From Girardinichthys multiradiatus (Eukaryota > Chordata > Actinopteri > Cyprinodontiformes > Goodeidae): a DNA stretch of 64,000 nt. The notes below the pieces were generated by a model that worked only from the letters and a program-made list of their open reading frames with translations, did no database searches and was not told where the DNA came from. A program made the position numbers and the translations under genes. The stretch is from positions 28,357,093-28,421,092 of the forward strand of contig NC_061797.1 in the NCBI RefSeq assembly GCF_021462225.1, read 5' to 3'. Shown here piece after piece: positions 21,201 to 33,900 of this stretch (its first letter is position 1; every line of letters begins with the position of its first letter).

Positions 21201-24200
21201 TAACTAGGCACTATCTAAATAGGGCTGCAGAATGTTAGAAAAATATTTAACTGCTACACTTTTGATATTCACTTTCTTTATTCTTTTTTTCTCTACAATT
21301 ACACAATATCTCCAGCATCAGGTGTGAACATCAAGTCAGAGTCCATCCATCTACTCAATCATATGGATATGCAGAATGTGAATGCATGAAATATAACATC
21401 CTACAAAATATTGCGTCCAAACAATTAGTTGATTGCAGTGTTGAACACAATGATTTTGCGATTCAATAAATTGTGTAGCTCATATAACAAACCTCTGATA
21501 CTTTCAGAGAAAAGCTGGATTTATTGTGAGATCATATTACCCATGCGCAGACTGTATCAAGTGTCTTCTGAAGCCATTGGATTGAAATAAGTTTTGTTTA
21601 TTGTATCAGAGTAAAGGTAGAAGGCTGAATAACATCATACATTTGAGGTTTTTTAACATATTCATGTGTGAAAAATCTTGAAGGCCATGCATGATTTTCC
21701 ATTTGCTTTACAATTATGCACTACTTTGTGTAGGCCTTTCCACATAAAATACATAGCAACTATGAGTTACAATAATAGTAACAGTAATAATAGTTACAGT
21801 AATAATAGTTATAGACTTTTAAAATGTTTCATTCCTTCAAATAAGAATGAAAAACGTTTTTTTCATATAATTTCTGAACGCAAGTAAATAAATTCTTTAA
21901 ACGAACTTCCAGTCTTTAAAATCAACATATGTTCTACCCTTTATAGGGTATATGGGAAGAAAGTCAAATCTGAGGGTGGAGAAAAAGCACCACATACAGA
22001 GTATTTACAGACTTCTCCTAGCTCACCACAGCCAATAACAGTGTACTGTTTAGAAGACCATTGAAAGCTTTTATTAAAATCAGGGCTTTGTTGTAGGATT
22101 GTTTTCACCTCACCTTTCTGCCATTGAGATGTTTTTGGATTTTGGATTTTAATTGTTTCATTTAAAGTTTGCGACAGCATAGAAGAAAGTGCTAAGAAAT
22201 GTTGGTAATAAACAAAGTATAAAGTGTTTAAAGACATGGAAAGGTTAAGGAGGTTGATTTTATATGCCCACCATCTTTTGCGGTAAGTATGTAACAAACT
22301 TTAGGGGCATTTTTGTGGCATTTTAACTATAAATAAAAGCCACAGTTGTTAGAAACCAAGAGATGTTTCCATGTGAGGCCTATAACTACAGTAGCTAAGG
22401 TGTGAAATACTGTCTCAGAAAGCCCACCCACAACAGCCACCAGCAGAGAGGATCACTCCTACGTTAAGAACACAAGCCTCCGCTCTGCTTCTCACCACTG
22501 GTAGGCCTAATCCCCTCGTCTGCAGCCTGAATCCTGCAGGTTGTTACCACACAGAACCACAGGAGCAGCCGAGGTGGCTCAGCCTGTGATTTCAGCAGGG
22601 AACAAAAAGGATGCCTCGAAAGGCTAAAAAAATATGCTGTCATCACAAAATTATCCACAACATCCATAGCTTTGGCAAACCAACGTACACTTTTATTTGT
22701 TGTTTTATTTTATTAAGATCAAGTGCACTATTATGGAGCACATGAAAGTGGGTAAGGAAATTGAAAAAAAAATGAATGGAAAAAGTGAATGATCAAGCAC
22801 AACAAGGAACTACTGTTGTGGAGAAAAAGTTTTTTTTTTTTTTTCAAAGTGTGTCTTTGAGATGTTTGAGTTTGAGTTGTTGAGATGTTGAGATATTTCA
22901 ACAAATCTAGCCTTGCTTTATTTATTATTAATATATGTGTATAACTAGACCTTACAAATAAATAACTGAACTAATGATAAGGTGGTTATTTCCTTACCTA
23001 ATTTACTATCCTAAAAAAACTAGAACTAGTCTTATGTTACTGTTTGTGAAACCCTATTAAAATGGAAGGAAAGGTTATTTAGAGCACAAATTAAATAAAG
23101 TGGGCATACCCATTTCTTTTAATGATGGGTCAGGAGTTCTCATCCAAAACTCTAAAACATTAGCTTCAAACAACCAGCAGATAATTTAAAACATTTGTTG
23201 TTTAAGAAATAGTTTTGTGCCCATGATGCCTACAATTACAAATAGAAGGAAGAGAGAAAGAAATCAGACAGCCTAAAATGAAAACTGAAGTTATTTTAAT
23301 AGCCTACAAAATAAAGGGAAAAAGTACTGGGTCAATCCAAACATAAACTCTGGTCCTGGATGACCGCCATGTGTATAAATTGTGTCCCAGTTTACAAACC
23401 AATTGATTGCTTTTCTTGGCAGTTTCACAGACTGTGATGAAAATGTGTTGTAAAGTTTCAATTCTGCTATTAAAGTTCTTCTAATAATTTTGTTTGCATT
23501 TATCACAGTCATTTAAAAATATTTGCCATGTGATTTTCTGCACTGCCTGGAATACTATACCATTAAAAGCAAACTAGCTAAAGGCCAAACAAATATAATT
23601 CCACTGTGACTCTGGTGTAGGCAGTATAGTCATATATAGTGTTTAAATACCATCATCGGTGTGATCAAGACAGATTTATGGTTTTAGGATTTTGTGCTGT
23701 GGGATATTTTGTTTGACATTTATTTAAAAAAGGCATCTATGTGGGCTCAGCCCAAACACAAGGCTTAGGGGCCTATAAATATACATATATATGCTTTGTG
23801 TACGTTTTCCCCACAGTGATAAAGCAGTGGAGCCTTCTGTTTGCACCACAGCCAAGAGGCAGGTGAGACTGTTTTTGTTTCTCTGAGTCTATGTTTGCAG
23901 GCTGAGAAATGTGTCTGTGTTCTGTCTACTCTTGCTGTTAGTCTGGGCTAAAGTCTGTTATCAATAGATCATGTAGGTAGATGCACCTACAACTTAACTC
24001 TGAATATGCACACAGAACACCAACATTGTTTTATTCTTTCTGTCTCTCCTTAGTCATTTCACAAATGTATGAGGTCCTGAAATGTTCCAGAAGGAAGGCA
24101 AATGAGAAGGCAAATTTCTGCAGCATCATCCCAGAACCTTTGTGGGACATTTTCCATCAACTCTCCCAGTATAACATGTGTAATGTCAGAAAGTGAGATG

Positions 24201-24459
24201 GTGTGCAAATAATTACTACTTATGGCAGCAAATAACATACAAAAACTTAGAATTTGCATTCAGCTCATTATGACATATGACATAATTAAAGGAAAACCTT
24301 TTAAAATCTAATGCTTCTAAAAGCCTCCTCTAACTGGGGATTGAAGAACTTTAAAATTAGTCAATCAAAATGTTTGTTAAACTGTGACGTACTAACCAGT
24401 ATTAAGGTTTAAAAGTATGACCTTGACCACAATAGGCAACAAAATTATGAAATAGTTTA
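21201..24459. other. Single-copy-looking non-coding DNA
   Basis: No confident gene. An imperfect 18-bp tandem of AATAATAGTTACAGT lies near 21768-21812, and a long T run lies at about 22830-22845. A TATA box followed by a possible short exon occurs at 23774-23862 and is listed separately. Confidence 0.4.
23774..23862 (+). promoter_or_regulatory. Candidate TATA promoter with first-exon donor
   Basis: TATAAAT at 23774-23780 is followed about 30-40 bp later by a possible start region (CCCCACAGTG). A 46-bp segment (23817-23862) then ends GAGGCAG/GTGAGA, a strong donor match. The same segment is also preceded by an acceptor-like CCCCACAG, so it could be an internal exon of 46 bp, encoding DKAVEPSVCTTAKRQ in one open frame. 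Either reading is speculative. Confidence 0.25.
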
Positions 24460-24467
24460 CTTGGCAG

Positions 24468-24646
24468 GGCACGGTGCTGGTGGAGTAGAGGTTAAGTGTG
24501 TGAGCATGTGCAGAGTCTATAGTCCTCGGTGCCGCTGTCCTGGGTTCGAGTCCTGGACCTGGCGACCTTTGCTGAATGTCTCCCCCTCTCTTTCCTGTTG
24601 ACCTACTAATGAAAAATAAAGGCCTCTAGTGCCACAAAAAAATCTG
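24468..24646 (+). mobile_element. tRNA-type fish SINE with 8-bp target duplication
   Basis: About 180 bp. It has an A-box-like GGTGGAGTAGAGGTTAAGTG, the phrase CTATAGTCCTCG, a B box GGGTTCGAGTCC, the body ACCTTTGCTGAATGTCTCCC and a 3' end AATAAAGGCC...CCACAAAAAAA. It is flanked by CTTGGCAG at 24460-24467 and 24647-24654. The order of blocks matches the widespread fish SINE that ends in AATAAAGGC plus an A-rich tail. It belongs to a different family from 14801. Confidence 0.85.
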
Positions 24647-24654
24647 CTTGGCAG

Positions 24655-27600
24655 AAATTAAAAATACATTGATCTTTTGTTATTACCAATTCTAAAATAA
24701 TGTCAAATATACATATAAAACCTATATTAATATTCCTTATATTCCAAATACATAAAGGGAGCACGCATAGACTCAGGTGAGTCCGTTGACTGTCATGAAC
24801 TGCTCAAATTCGGCATCTGGTATCTTATACTTATGAAACTGATTTTAATAAGTCACCCACGGATTATTTTAAGATCAAAGTCTAAACCCTATTTGAGTCA
24901 TAAGTACTGAAATAAAACTGAAAGTCCGATTGAGTTAAAGCACCAATGTATTTTAAAAATGTTCCTGTTTTGGAGTTTTAGAGTAAACATGATTATATAG
25001 CAGTATGTAATGTAATTCCTAAATAAAGATGAAATCCTGAAATCTAATGTTAGTTGCTACTGTTACAACTTGCAGAGCTCTGTTTATATTACAGAGAGTT
25101 CTGATAAGTCTGTGACCTTTTGTCGGTCAAGAAGACTGAAAAATGTCTTTGAATGAAACTATAAACCTATTATTGGCATCTTTTAGCCACTTGTGATTGC
25201 TAGTTTCCTCTCGTAAAATGGTCCAAGCTCCTGGATGCTGGATTAATCCTATGCCACACTTACTGTATTGGTCTGTGGCATTATAATACAAGAGCTTTTA
25301 ATTAACAACATAACTGGAAACTTGACATGCAGAAATTGTAATATGAGGTTCACTGATGACAAGGAGTTCAAATGGACCAAACACTAACCTGTTCTAAGGC
25401 AAGGACATCAGTTTATTTAAATGTTCACCGTTTTCTCGGCAAGTACATCCACTTAACCCAACCTTCACCTTCCTTCAGAACTCAATAAAGACCAAGCTTA
25501 AATGCGTGGCAGAGCCCTGTACCCCCACTGGATATGACGATAGTCTGGCCTGTCAGGGTGCAACACAAAACAACTAGTGCTGCAAAATTAGACCTACCAC
25601 TGAGTCAACTGATAAAGGGATGCTGAGATGCAATTACCATAAAAGCAGGGCCCCCTGAGAACTACCACCTCTCTTTGCACCCCACAGCACCCCTGACCTC
25701 CATCTGCCTCTCAAAAACTCCCTGCACCTTTTTTTCCTTCACAATATTCCACATATTGCCCCACCGAGTCCTGCAATTTTGAGGCTCCACTGGGAGCTTC
25801 AATCCCTGAATTTCTATTCATTTTATGAACTGTATATGAGTGTGGTTGCATATGTGGAGTATATTCACCATGGGATTGCCTTCATCTAGTAAGGGATCTT
25901 GGAAGAAGTACCTGATTGCAAGGAAGTTAAAGACACCTAAGTACAACTCAGTCAAATTGTGAGGAGATGAGATCTATATAATTTAGCACATTTTTTCTCC
26001 CATAGCACCTTTTTTCTCATTGCTGTATTTATTCTCATCTGATTCTGTTAGCCCTTGATCCACTAGATGCTGCAGTTATACTCAAGGTTTTGTTAGAAAT
26101 GCGGCCGATAATAGGAAACAAAGGGAACACGTTGGCGGGAGCATAAAGGTGTTGATGTGAGGCAGAAAGAAAACAGCTCTCAGAGGTAACCTTAAGGAAC
26201 ATGGTCATTAACACCTCCATTACTAAGTCTTCTGTTTGAGCAGGTCTATTAGTCATTCACAGCCCACGCTTACCATACATTTTCTTTTGTTTTGGGGGGA
26301 CAAAACAGCAGGATGGTTAAAAAGACATTTTTGTTTTCTTTTCAACAACAATCAGTCATCATGATCGCTACCACCAACTGTTTACATGCTCCTCTGCTTT
26401 AAGCTGATCCGCTGGCTTACATTTACAGTGTTGACTGTGTGGACTGATACGGCAGGTCAAGCTAAACCTTGTATATTCATACCTTGATGTATATACATAA
26501 GATTCAGAGATAAAGACTCTCAAACAGCTGTTGTCAGAATGTCTCAAAAAATAAAAAACGACCACAAATTCTTTCAAAATAATTCTGTTTCACCTTTTAA
26601 AGAATTTCAAATAATAATCGGTTGGCCTCTTTAAGTCAATTTCCTTTAAATTACAGCATTAGTGTGTCCCTTTGTGACCACTTTTATCCTGTTTACTTTA
26701 ATTGCCTTTATGTAAAAAATATATTTAAATTGAATCCACATTTGTTTTTGTTTTTTACACATTGTGACTTAAATTCTGGTTTTGCTGAGTTTCAGATGCT
26801 ACAGCTGTTTCAAATGGTGGAATCAAAAAGACAAGAAGTCATTAACACCTTTACTAGGTGTAATAGAAAAAGTTATTTGTTAGAGGTCTGAAAATAGGTC
26901 TTCTTTCCCTTCTAATAATTATAGCTTGGAAACATAATATCTTACAGCTAGTGTCTTCAGCATTGTTGCCAGCAAGCCCTGCTGAAACTCAAACAAACCA
27001 GACTGAAACCTTAATTACACAGGCATGTATTATAGCCCATGAGCTCCTGTTGCTCACATGTTAATTATACTTTACTATATTCATTTCATTTTCTTGCCAT
27101 TTTCTTAGGTTTTGCCTTTCATTACGTTAACTTTCTCTCTTTTTTTTCTGAGAGTAGTATTTCACAACTGCTGTACTATTTGCACTCATCTGTCACTAAT
27201 TCTCATACTACATGAGATTGACTCAAAGAAAGATTTCATTATGTTCACATTCACTTCAGATTCTTTAGGATAGATACTGATATGAAGGTTTTGTTGTTGT
27301 CTGTTTTTGTTCTTACAGTAATAACGTTCAGTATAAAAGATTAGGCTAACACTTAATATTTACACTTTTTAACTGAATGTTACATTATGGATTCAATGAA
27401 AAGAAAATAACATGGACTACTTGCAAAATATCTTAATATTTAGGCAAAGTTGGTTTTTTTATCTCTAAATGTTAATGTATATGAACACAACTCTTTACAC
27501 TCTTCATAGATTTCTTGCTCCTTAAAAATCCATTGAAGCTTATTAAAAATAATTTAGCAAATAAGCTCAATCTGATATTGATGTATTTGATTTAATTGAT

Positions 27601-27966
27601 CTGCCCTTAATTTAATTCAAGTTTTTCACCATATTTAGTAATATATTATTTAAAATGTGGTCTGTTTTTTTCAAGGGATAGCAGCATACAGTGATTTGTC
27701 AAATCTTTATGTTGTTTGTCACATAAAGATTTCTATTTCAGCAAAGGAGTAAAAACGTTTTCCACAGTTTTCCATTTGTTAACCTGTTGTTTTGAAGAGC
27801 TCAGATTACCTGTAATATATGTGTTCCCCAGGTTTAAAACGATAGCTAACTCTTATAATTTTGATTAAATAAGCTACACACAAACTGTAATTGTTTTTAG
27901 TATTTAATTTTTTGTACATACTCTGATTATTTGGACCACAGGTAGGTTGCAGCTCTCAAATAATAA
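24655..27966. other. Single-copy-looking non-coding DNA
   Basis: No gene recognised. A block at about 26030-26270 is GC-balanced and may be a conserved element (motifs such as GCGGCCGATAATAGG and ACACGTTGGCGGG). The remainder is AT-rich with stops in all frames. Confidence 0.4.
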
Positions 27967-27968
27967 TA

Positions 27969-29045
27969 CAGATGCATCTCAATAAATTAGAATATCATCA
28001 AAATGAAATTTATTTCATTAATTCAATTCAAAAAGTGAAACTCATATAGATTCCTTACACAGTATGATAACTTTCAAGCATTTATTACTGTTAATTTTTA
28101 TCATTGTGGCTTACAGCTAATGAAATCCCAAAATTCAGTTTTTCATAAAATTAGGTGTTACATAAGACTAATAAAATCTTGAACACATAGATTTGACCCG
28201 CTGAAAAAGAAGCCCATATACCACATAGTAAAAATGACCTCAACACTTGATCAGGGCTAGTTTTGCATGAATTATTGCATAAAACCTTTGTGGCATGGAA
28301 TCAATCAGCCTTTGACTCTACTGCAGCGTTAAGGAAGCCCAGACTGATCTAATAACAGTTTAGCTCATTTGTTTTGTTGGATCTGGTGTCTCTCATTTTC
28401 CTCTTGAAAATGCTGCATATATTGTCTATGTGGTTTTGGTCAGGTGAATTTGCTGACCAATCAAGAACAGTGATAAAATGTTCTTTAAAACAGGATGTGT
28501 TACTTCTGATAATGAGAAAAGATGCCAAATCTTGCTGGAAAATCAAATAAGCATCTCCATAAAGCTTTACCGCAAAGAATGCAAACGTTGTAAGTCCATT
28601 TTCCCAAAACAGCTGTGTGTAGTGGGTCTTAAGGAACTGACTCCAGCTACAATCCACGTTTTGCAAATCTTCCCAAACTCTTGAATGGGCTTTGCTTCAC
28701 AATCATCTCAATGAAGAATGTATTTTTGTTGTTTGTGCTTATTTTTCTGCCACACATTTTCCTTCCACTCAACCTTCCACTGAAATGCTTGGATACAATC
28801 CTGTGTGTACAGCCAGCTTCTCTAGAAATGAGGTTGTGTGGTTTACTTTTGTGGAGTTTTAGACATTGTCTGTTAGAGAGCTGTCTGGTTAGCAGATTGT
28901 AAAGATTCAAAGCATATGTATGTTTAAAAAAAATTATTGGCCTTATATATTATACTGAAACATTTTCAGAAACTGAGTTAGCTGTGAGTTAGCTGTGAGC
29001 CATAATCATAAAAAGTAGCAGAAAATAGAACTTAAATGGTGTCAT
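27969..29045 (-). mobile_element. Degraded Tc1-like transposon, second family
   Basis: Starts after TA (27967-27968) with CAGATGCATCTCAATAAATT, the terminal repeat of a fish Tc1 family distinct from the 8873 copy. The repeat runs on with AATTCAAAAAGTGAAACTC and GCTAATGAAATCCCAAAATTC. The far end is worn but retains ATTGGCCTTATATATTAT and GTGAGCCATAATCAT near 28935-29010. The extreme right terminus is not recognisable, so that boundary is approximate. Confidence 0.8.
28240..28910 (-). pseudogene. Tc1-like transposase pseudogene with large internal deletion
   Basis: On the minus strand the N-terminal part (28680-28910) reads as a decayed helix-turn-helix plus basic linker (SGRKMCGRKISTNNK). 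It jumps directly into the C-terminal catalytic part (KLYGDAYLIFQQDLASF, then VLDWSANSPDQNHIDNICSI). The C terminus (RLIDSMPQRF) ends at about 28240. Roughly 120 codons containing the first catalytic aspartate are missing. The final catalytic glutamate is replaced by aspartate (HIDN instead of PIEN), and frameshifts separate the parts. It is non-functional. Confidence 0.82.
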
Positions 29046-30438
29046 ATTTTGGGTAATAAATCTTCACTGGAATTTCATTTATGTTTTTTTAACTGACTAC
29101 TTATTTCAAACAGGTAAAAATAAATAAATGATCAAGATAAAGTTATCACAATTGTTTACAAATGTATAAAAGGAGTGTGATGAAACCAAATGTAAATAAA
29201 AAAAAAAGGTTCAGTTTATTTATTTTTTTGCTTTTCTTACCTTTCATTAAGGTACTCAAAGTGTAACAAAATGCACACATTTCTGCAATGTTGGGAGCGT
29301 CTATTTGTAAGCACAAACAAGGGCCACGCAAATCCGTGCCCCACTCCCAAACGTCCTCCGCAAATAAATGCAGAGTCAATTTCACCGGAGGTCTTGCATG
29401 GTGATGCTTTGCCTGATATTGTAGTGGTCATGCTCTGTGTGCATGTGTTGTGAATGTGAGTGGATTCATGCAGCCAGGGGAGTTAGGAGCAGGGGTTGAG
29501 CTGGAATTGGGGGGCTGGGAGGGTGCTGGATGGACCAAGCGTTTCTTTGAAGTCTGGATTCCAATTAAACCCCTGACTGAGTTCTAAGTGCGCAAGAAAA
29601 ATGACTGAGGTACATGACATAGCCAGGTCCCCTCGTCCAGCCAAGCCTCTACTTTTTAGCCCCTTTGTCTCCCTGCAGGTCCTAATATTTATGATCACCT
29701 CTCCTGATATAACCCCCACAAAGGACCCATCATCTTCCTCCATGCAACAGAAAAAAGAAATAAAAAATACAAGGAAAATTGATGGGACTTAAAAACCAAA
29801 GTGACTAAAAGAAGGAAACTATGAAAAAGAGAAGAAGAATGACCAGTTTGTTAAAATTTCAAAACCTGTCATGTTTTTATTAACAATAAATGCAAATATT
29901 GATATTCATGGCTTTGATTCTGTTTTTAAACATTGACATGAGCAATTGGTTCTGTTTACAACTGTGGAAAGGTGTAAGACAGGATTAAAAACTATAAAGA
30001 TCAAACACACCAAACTGTCTAGCAAATGCAGACAATCCTATTAGTTGGTGCATTTTGTGACAGTATAAAACTAATTCCTCTGTCAAAATTACAATCTAAC
30101 TAGTTTTCTACAACAGAAAATGCCATTGAAATTCTGCTCTATTGACAAGAGATTTCTAGAAAAACATGCAGACGCTTTACTAGATGAAACATAATCATTT
30201 CACTCAACAAAGTGCTTCAACAGCAGTTATCTGCAGTAATTTCTGGTGTCATCAGTTTGCTCCTGACAGTGAAAACAAATCATATATGGAAGGTTACTCC
30301 AGCACAAAGCCAATTTAGCTTTGAAAACTTCACAAAACATCTTTACAAAACCCAGAATCAGGCCGCCATTCCGCACAGTTTTGTTTTCTCTTGAAAAAGT
30401 GGTGGTAAAACAGTGAAGGTGCACCCTAGCTGGGGGAC
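29046..30438. other. Non-coding DNA with possible regulatory block
   Basis: No confident gene. A minus-strand frame at 29241-29431 begins ATG and runs into a good splice donor (GAAAG/GTAAGA), but no domain is recognised and it may be chance. A G-rich to balanced block at 29470-29730 resembles a conserved element. Confidence 0.35.
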
Positions 30439-30990
30439 ATGTTTTTTGTTGAAAGTGAATGGAGAAAAATGTCGGATTTCAGAAGTATCACTCCTGCAAG
30501 GCAACCGCAGGCAATTCATACAGTACCCGGCACTATGTCTACAACACTCCGCAGTTTTTCTGTTTTTATTTCTGCACCTTTCATACGTGAATTCTATTCA
30601 CCGGCACTCTCTGAACAACACACAGTAGGTAACGATACATACTCCATAATTCATATAGCATTGAATTTCATTTCCTTTGCTCTTAAGACTAAGAACGAGA
30701 AAGAAACACTGCACACACCTTCCTCTCACAACGCACAGGCAATACAGTACAAAGAGCATAAGCATGGGCGTGTATTGCTTCTTTCCAAACGGAGTAGTCA
30801 AACACCTAACAACTCAAATACACAAACTAAACACACAAACATGCTCTGGAATAAAATATTGAAAAGTGACACAGACACCTGGTCAAATGCTCATACAATT
30901 CCCAAAGGAACCACCCTGAATAAACCCTTTCCTCCGGATGGGAAAGGAGGAAAAAGAAAAAAACGGAAAATAAAAAATTGGAGGCAGTAG
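30439..30990 (+). CDS. Orphan open reading frame of 183 codons, doubtful
   Basis: The longest open frame after the Tc1-like transposase. The predicted protein starts MFFVESEWRKMSDF and ends in a very basic tail (KGGKRKKRKIKNWRQ). It has no signal peptide, membrane segment or domain I recognise. Base composition does not differ clearly from the surroundings. In 64 kb of six-frame sequence one such frame is roughly expected by chance. An antisense frame of 67 codons overlaps it. It is listed because of its length, not because function is supported. Confidence 0.12.
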   Translation: MFFVESEWRKMSDFRSITPARQPQAIHTVPGTMSTTLRSFSVFISAPFIREFYSPALSEQHTVGNDTYSIIHIALNFISFALKTKNEKETLHTPSSHNAQAIQYKEHKHGRVLLLSKRSSQTPNNSNTQTKHTNMLWNKILKSDTDTWSNAHTIPKGTTLNKPFPPDGKGGKRKKRKIKNWRQ

Positions 30991-33900
30991 ATATGAGCAG
31001 GAAGATGAGGTTTGTGTGATGTAGGATCCAGAGATGGGATGAAGCAGGAAGGGGTTAAGACTGGGAGCCAGCAACCTTTTATCACACTAGAGGCAGACAG
31101 GGAGCTGAGAGGCGCAGAATGGTAAATATTTCAAGATGATGGGTGACATAAACAAAAGGTTTACCTTCATTCCCACTTTTTAAGTTGCAAAATTTCTGGT
31201 AATTCATAACAACACTTCCTGCTGACACAATAACACAGCACTGAAGAATAGACCACTGCAACTCAACACAGAAATTTTAATGTCTGCTTCACGTACAGAT
31301 CGGTTTCCTCAAACAGTTAAATTAAGCTCTTTTGTCCCATTAAGAACATTAAACAATTAAACAATTAGTTTACACATTTAATGTTTTATTAATGATAAAC
31401 ACAAAAAACAAAATTATGTATCTTTAAAGGACTTAATTATACAAACCTTTTGAAATTGGTTTATTTAGATGTTTTGTACTAATTTTATATAAACGACTTC
31501 CTTCCATCAGGGACACAGTGCTGGGCCTCAGCTCCATGTCAGAGAGTAGTCTGTCAGTCCGCCTGTGAAAGCCAGATAACCCTTTGATGGAGAGTACTGG
31601 TGGTTACTGTTGTCTGTACCCTCCACCTTCCCCTTCAAGCACATATGAAGATTTATTGAAGGAGAGGGCCGAGCAGCGGGGGCCTGCGCTAACATGGCAG
31701 GCCACAATGGCAACAGGAAAGGAGGCAGGAAGAACAGAGGTGGGAGGCAGACACAACAGGGGGTGATGGGAGCTACTCTGACCTGCCTGCAGAGGACACG
31801 GTGCTCAGGTATCAGCGCCATGATTATTTGGTCATTGTGCGGGACAAATAATCAAAGGGCCACTTTCTCCACTCAAACAAAGAATCAACAAACAGAAAAA
31901 AAAAAGTATGCTGAAGACAATGTAGAAAGCCACTTCAAATACTGTTGAGTATGGTTATGTTGACCTACTGTAGTTTAAGTACACAGAGAGGCTATGCACA
32001 GACCAGTACATCAAATAAGAGTGTAATCTGTTATTAATTATCTTCACTTTTAACCCATGTTTTACTGCATATGATCTCATGTGTTCTCCTCCAGAGCTGC
32101 GAATAATTCTTGCAGCATATGGCTTTGAAATACAGCATATATGGCACATTGTTGCAAAGACAGAGGGAAGTAAAGCAAAGGGAGATGAAACTAGCGAGAA
32201 ACACAGAAAGAAAGTGCACATTGCCGACACATAGTGCCCTCTTCTGCTTGCAGGCTGCATGATACAGCTTTCTTCATTTTGATCAGCAACAAAAAGCCTA
32301 AATCCACTTGCCACTGGAAAAAAAAGTGATGCTGTTTTCCTTTGTAGGTCTTCAGATGCATGATTATTTAAACTTTTTTGTGTGATATTACAAAGCATGA
32401 CTTTCTCATCATGTGATTACTGCAGGAACTTTTAATCATTTGGCCCTATTACACACTAAATACACAAATATATGTTAAGAGATGGGAATTTGCTTTCTTT
32501 AAGCTATGCAAGTTGCACACACTTTTGAATTCATGAAATGCCATTTCTGCAAAACTTTGACAAATTTTTGGATTTTGTTTATGCATGGATGGATGGATGG
32601 ATGGATTGAGGTAGGTAGGTGGGTAGAAATTTTCGATTTGTTTTTACAATTTCTAAAGCAATTTTAGCGGTGTAATCAGTGTAGAATAATTAGATAATTG
32701 AAAGTTTAACCACTGTGCTTTTCATATTTGTTTAAATCTATTGTGGTCTTAATGCCCAAACACAATCTAAAAATTTATTTTGTGTGTTTCTACAAAAAAA
32801 GAATAATGTTTTCATTTTAAAAACATCCCTGTTAACTGTGGAATAAACCTTTTTCAGTTTTGATCACTGATTATTTTACATTTTGAACTGCAGTCTAGAT
32901 TCCTTTAAAAGCAGTAAAATAGCCATTTGATTTAACACTGAATCAGAAGGTAGGTATCAGATACCAACGTTTGTGTTGTTTCTCTATGTAGAGCCATATT
33001 TTCTAACAGTGCTGACACTATGCACATCAAAGCAGCTGCCCAAACCCCATTGATTGGATTTGCAAATAAGCTAAAGAAAGTTGATTTGGATGTAACTGAC
33101 TGACATTTTTTATATTTTTTAAAATATTTATTCATATCAGTTGTGCTCTACCTGAGGTTGTGCTGCCCTGGGTGGAGAGTCATATCACCCATTTTAAGAA
33201 CTGTCACTGGAGAATTGTCTCCATAACATATAAGTCAGGACTTTTATGGTGCAGCATCCTTTGACCTTTGTTACTCTAGATACCCTCAATTAGTAAACTC
33301 TAAACCTTTTGAAATGTAAAAAGATTTTTATTTTGTCCCTCATACCAATTACATGTTTTTTACTTTTAAAGAAGTACTTCTGTTTTCAGTGTTCTGTGAA
33401 CTTGAAATACTATCAAAGAAAAAATGTCATGCAGTGCAATGCAAGAAGAAATGGAAAACACAAAGCTATTGAATTTCCTGGGCTTATTACTAGCAAATAA
33501 AATGTATTGTGTGTTCCAGTGAGCGCACACAAAGAAAGAATGCATTTGCCCTTGCAAAGATGTTTTACAGCTGAGTTCAGTATGTTCATACATGTGGTAT
33601 TATTTTCTAAAATGTTAAACTTGCATAAAAAACAAGCTTTAAGGGCTGTAAAATAATGACCCACTTTTCAACCCACGTTTGATCAGCTGGTTTTATTAAA
33701 AAACACATCCAAAGAGCAACGTTCGCCATTTGAATTTAATGAAAGCTGTGTGGGTGACAGGAAGCTTTTGATTTATATACTGTTATTAAACCAAACAAGA
33801 GAGACAACCAGGTAAGCAGGCAGAGAGAGGTGGGGAGAAGCAGAAGAGCAAGACCCCTGAATTTGAGCCCTTCAGGTAGACTGAAAACCTTGTCTCCCCC

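Noticed and set aside
24480..24562. Possible tRNA gene near the B box GGGTTCGAGTCC
   Set aside because: Same reason: it is the tRNA-derived head of a SINE flanked by 8-bp duplications.
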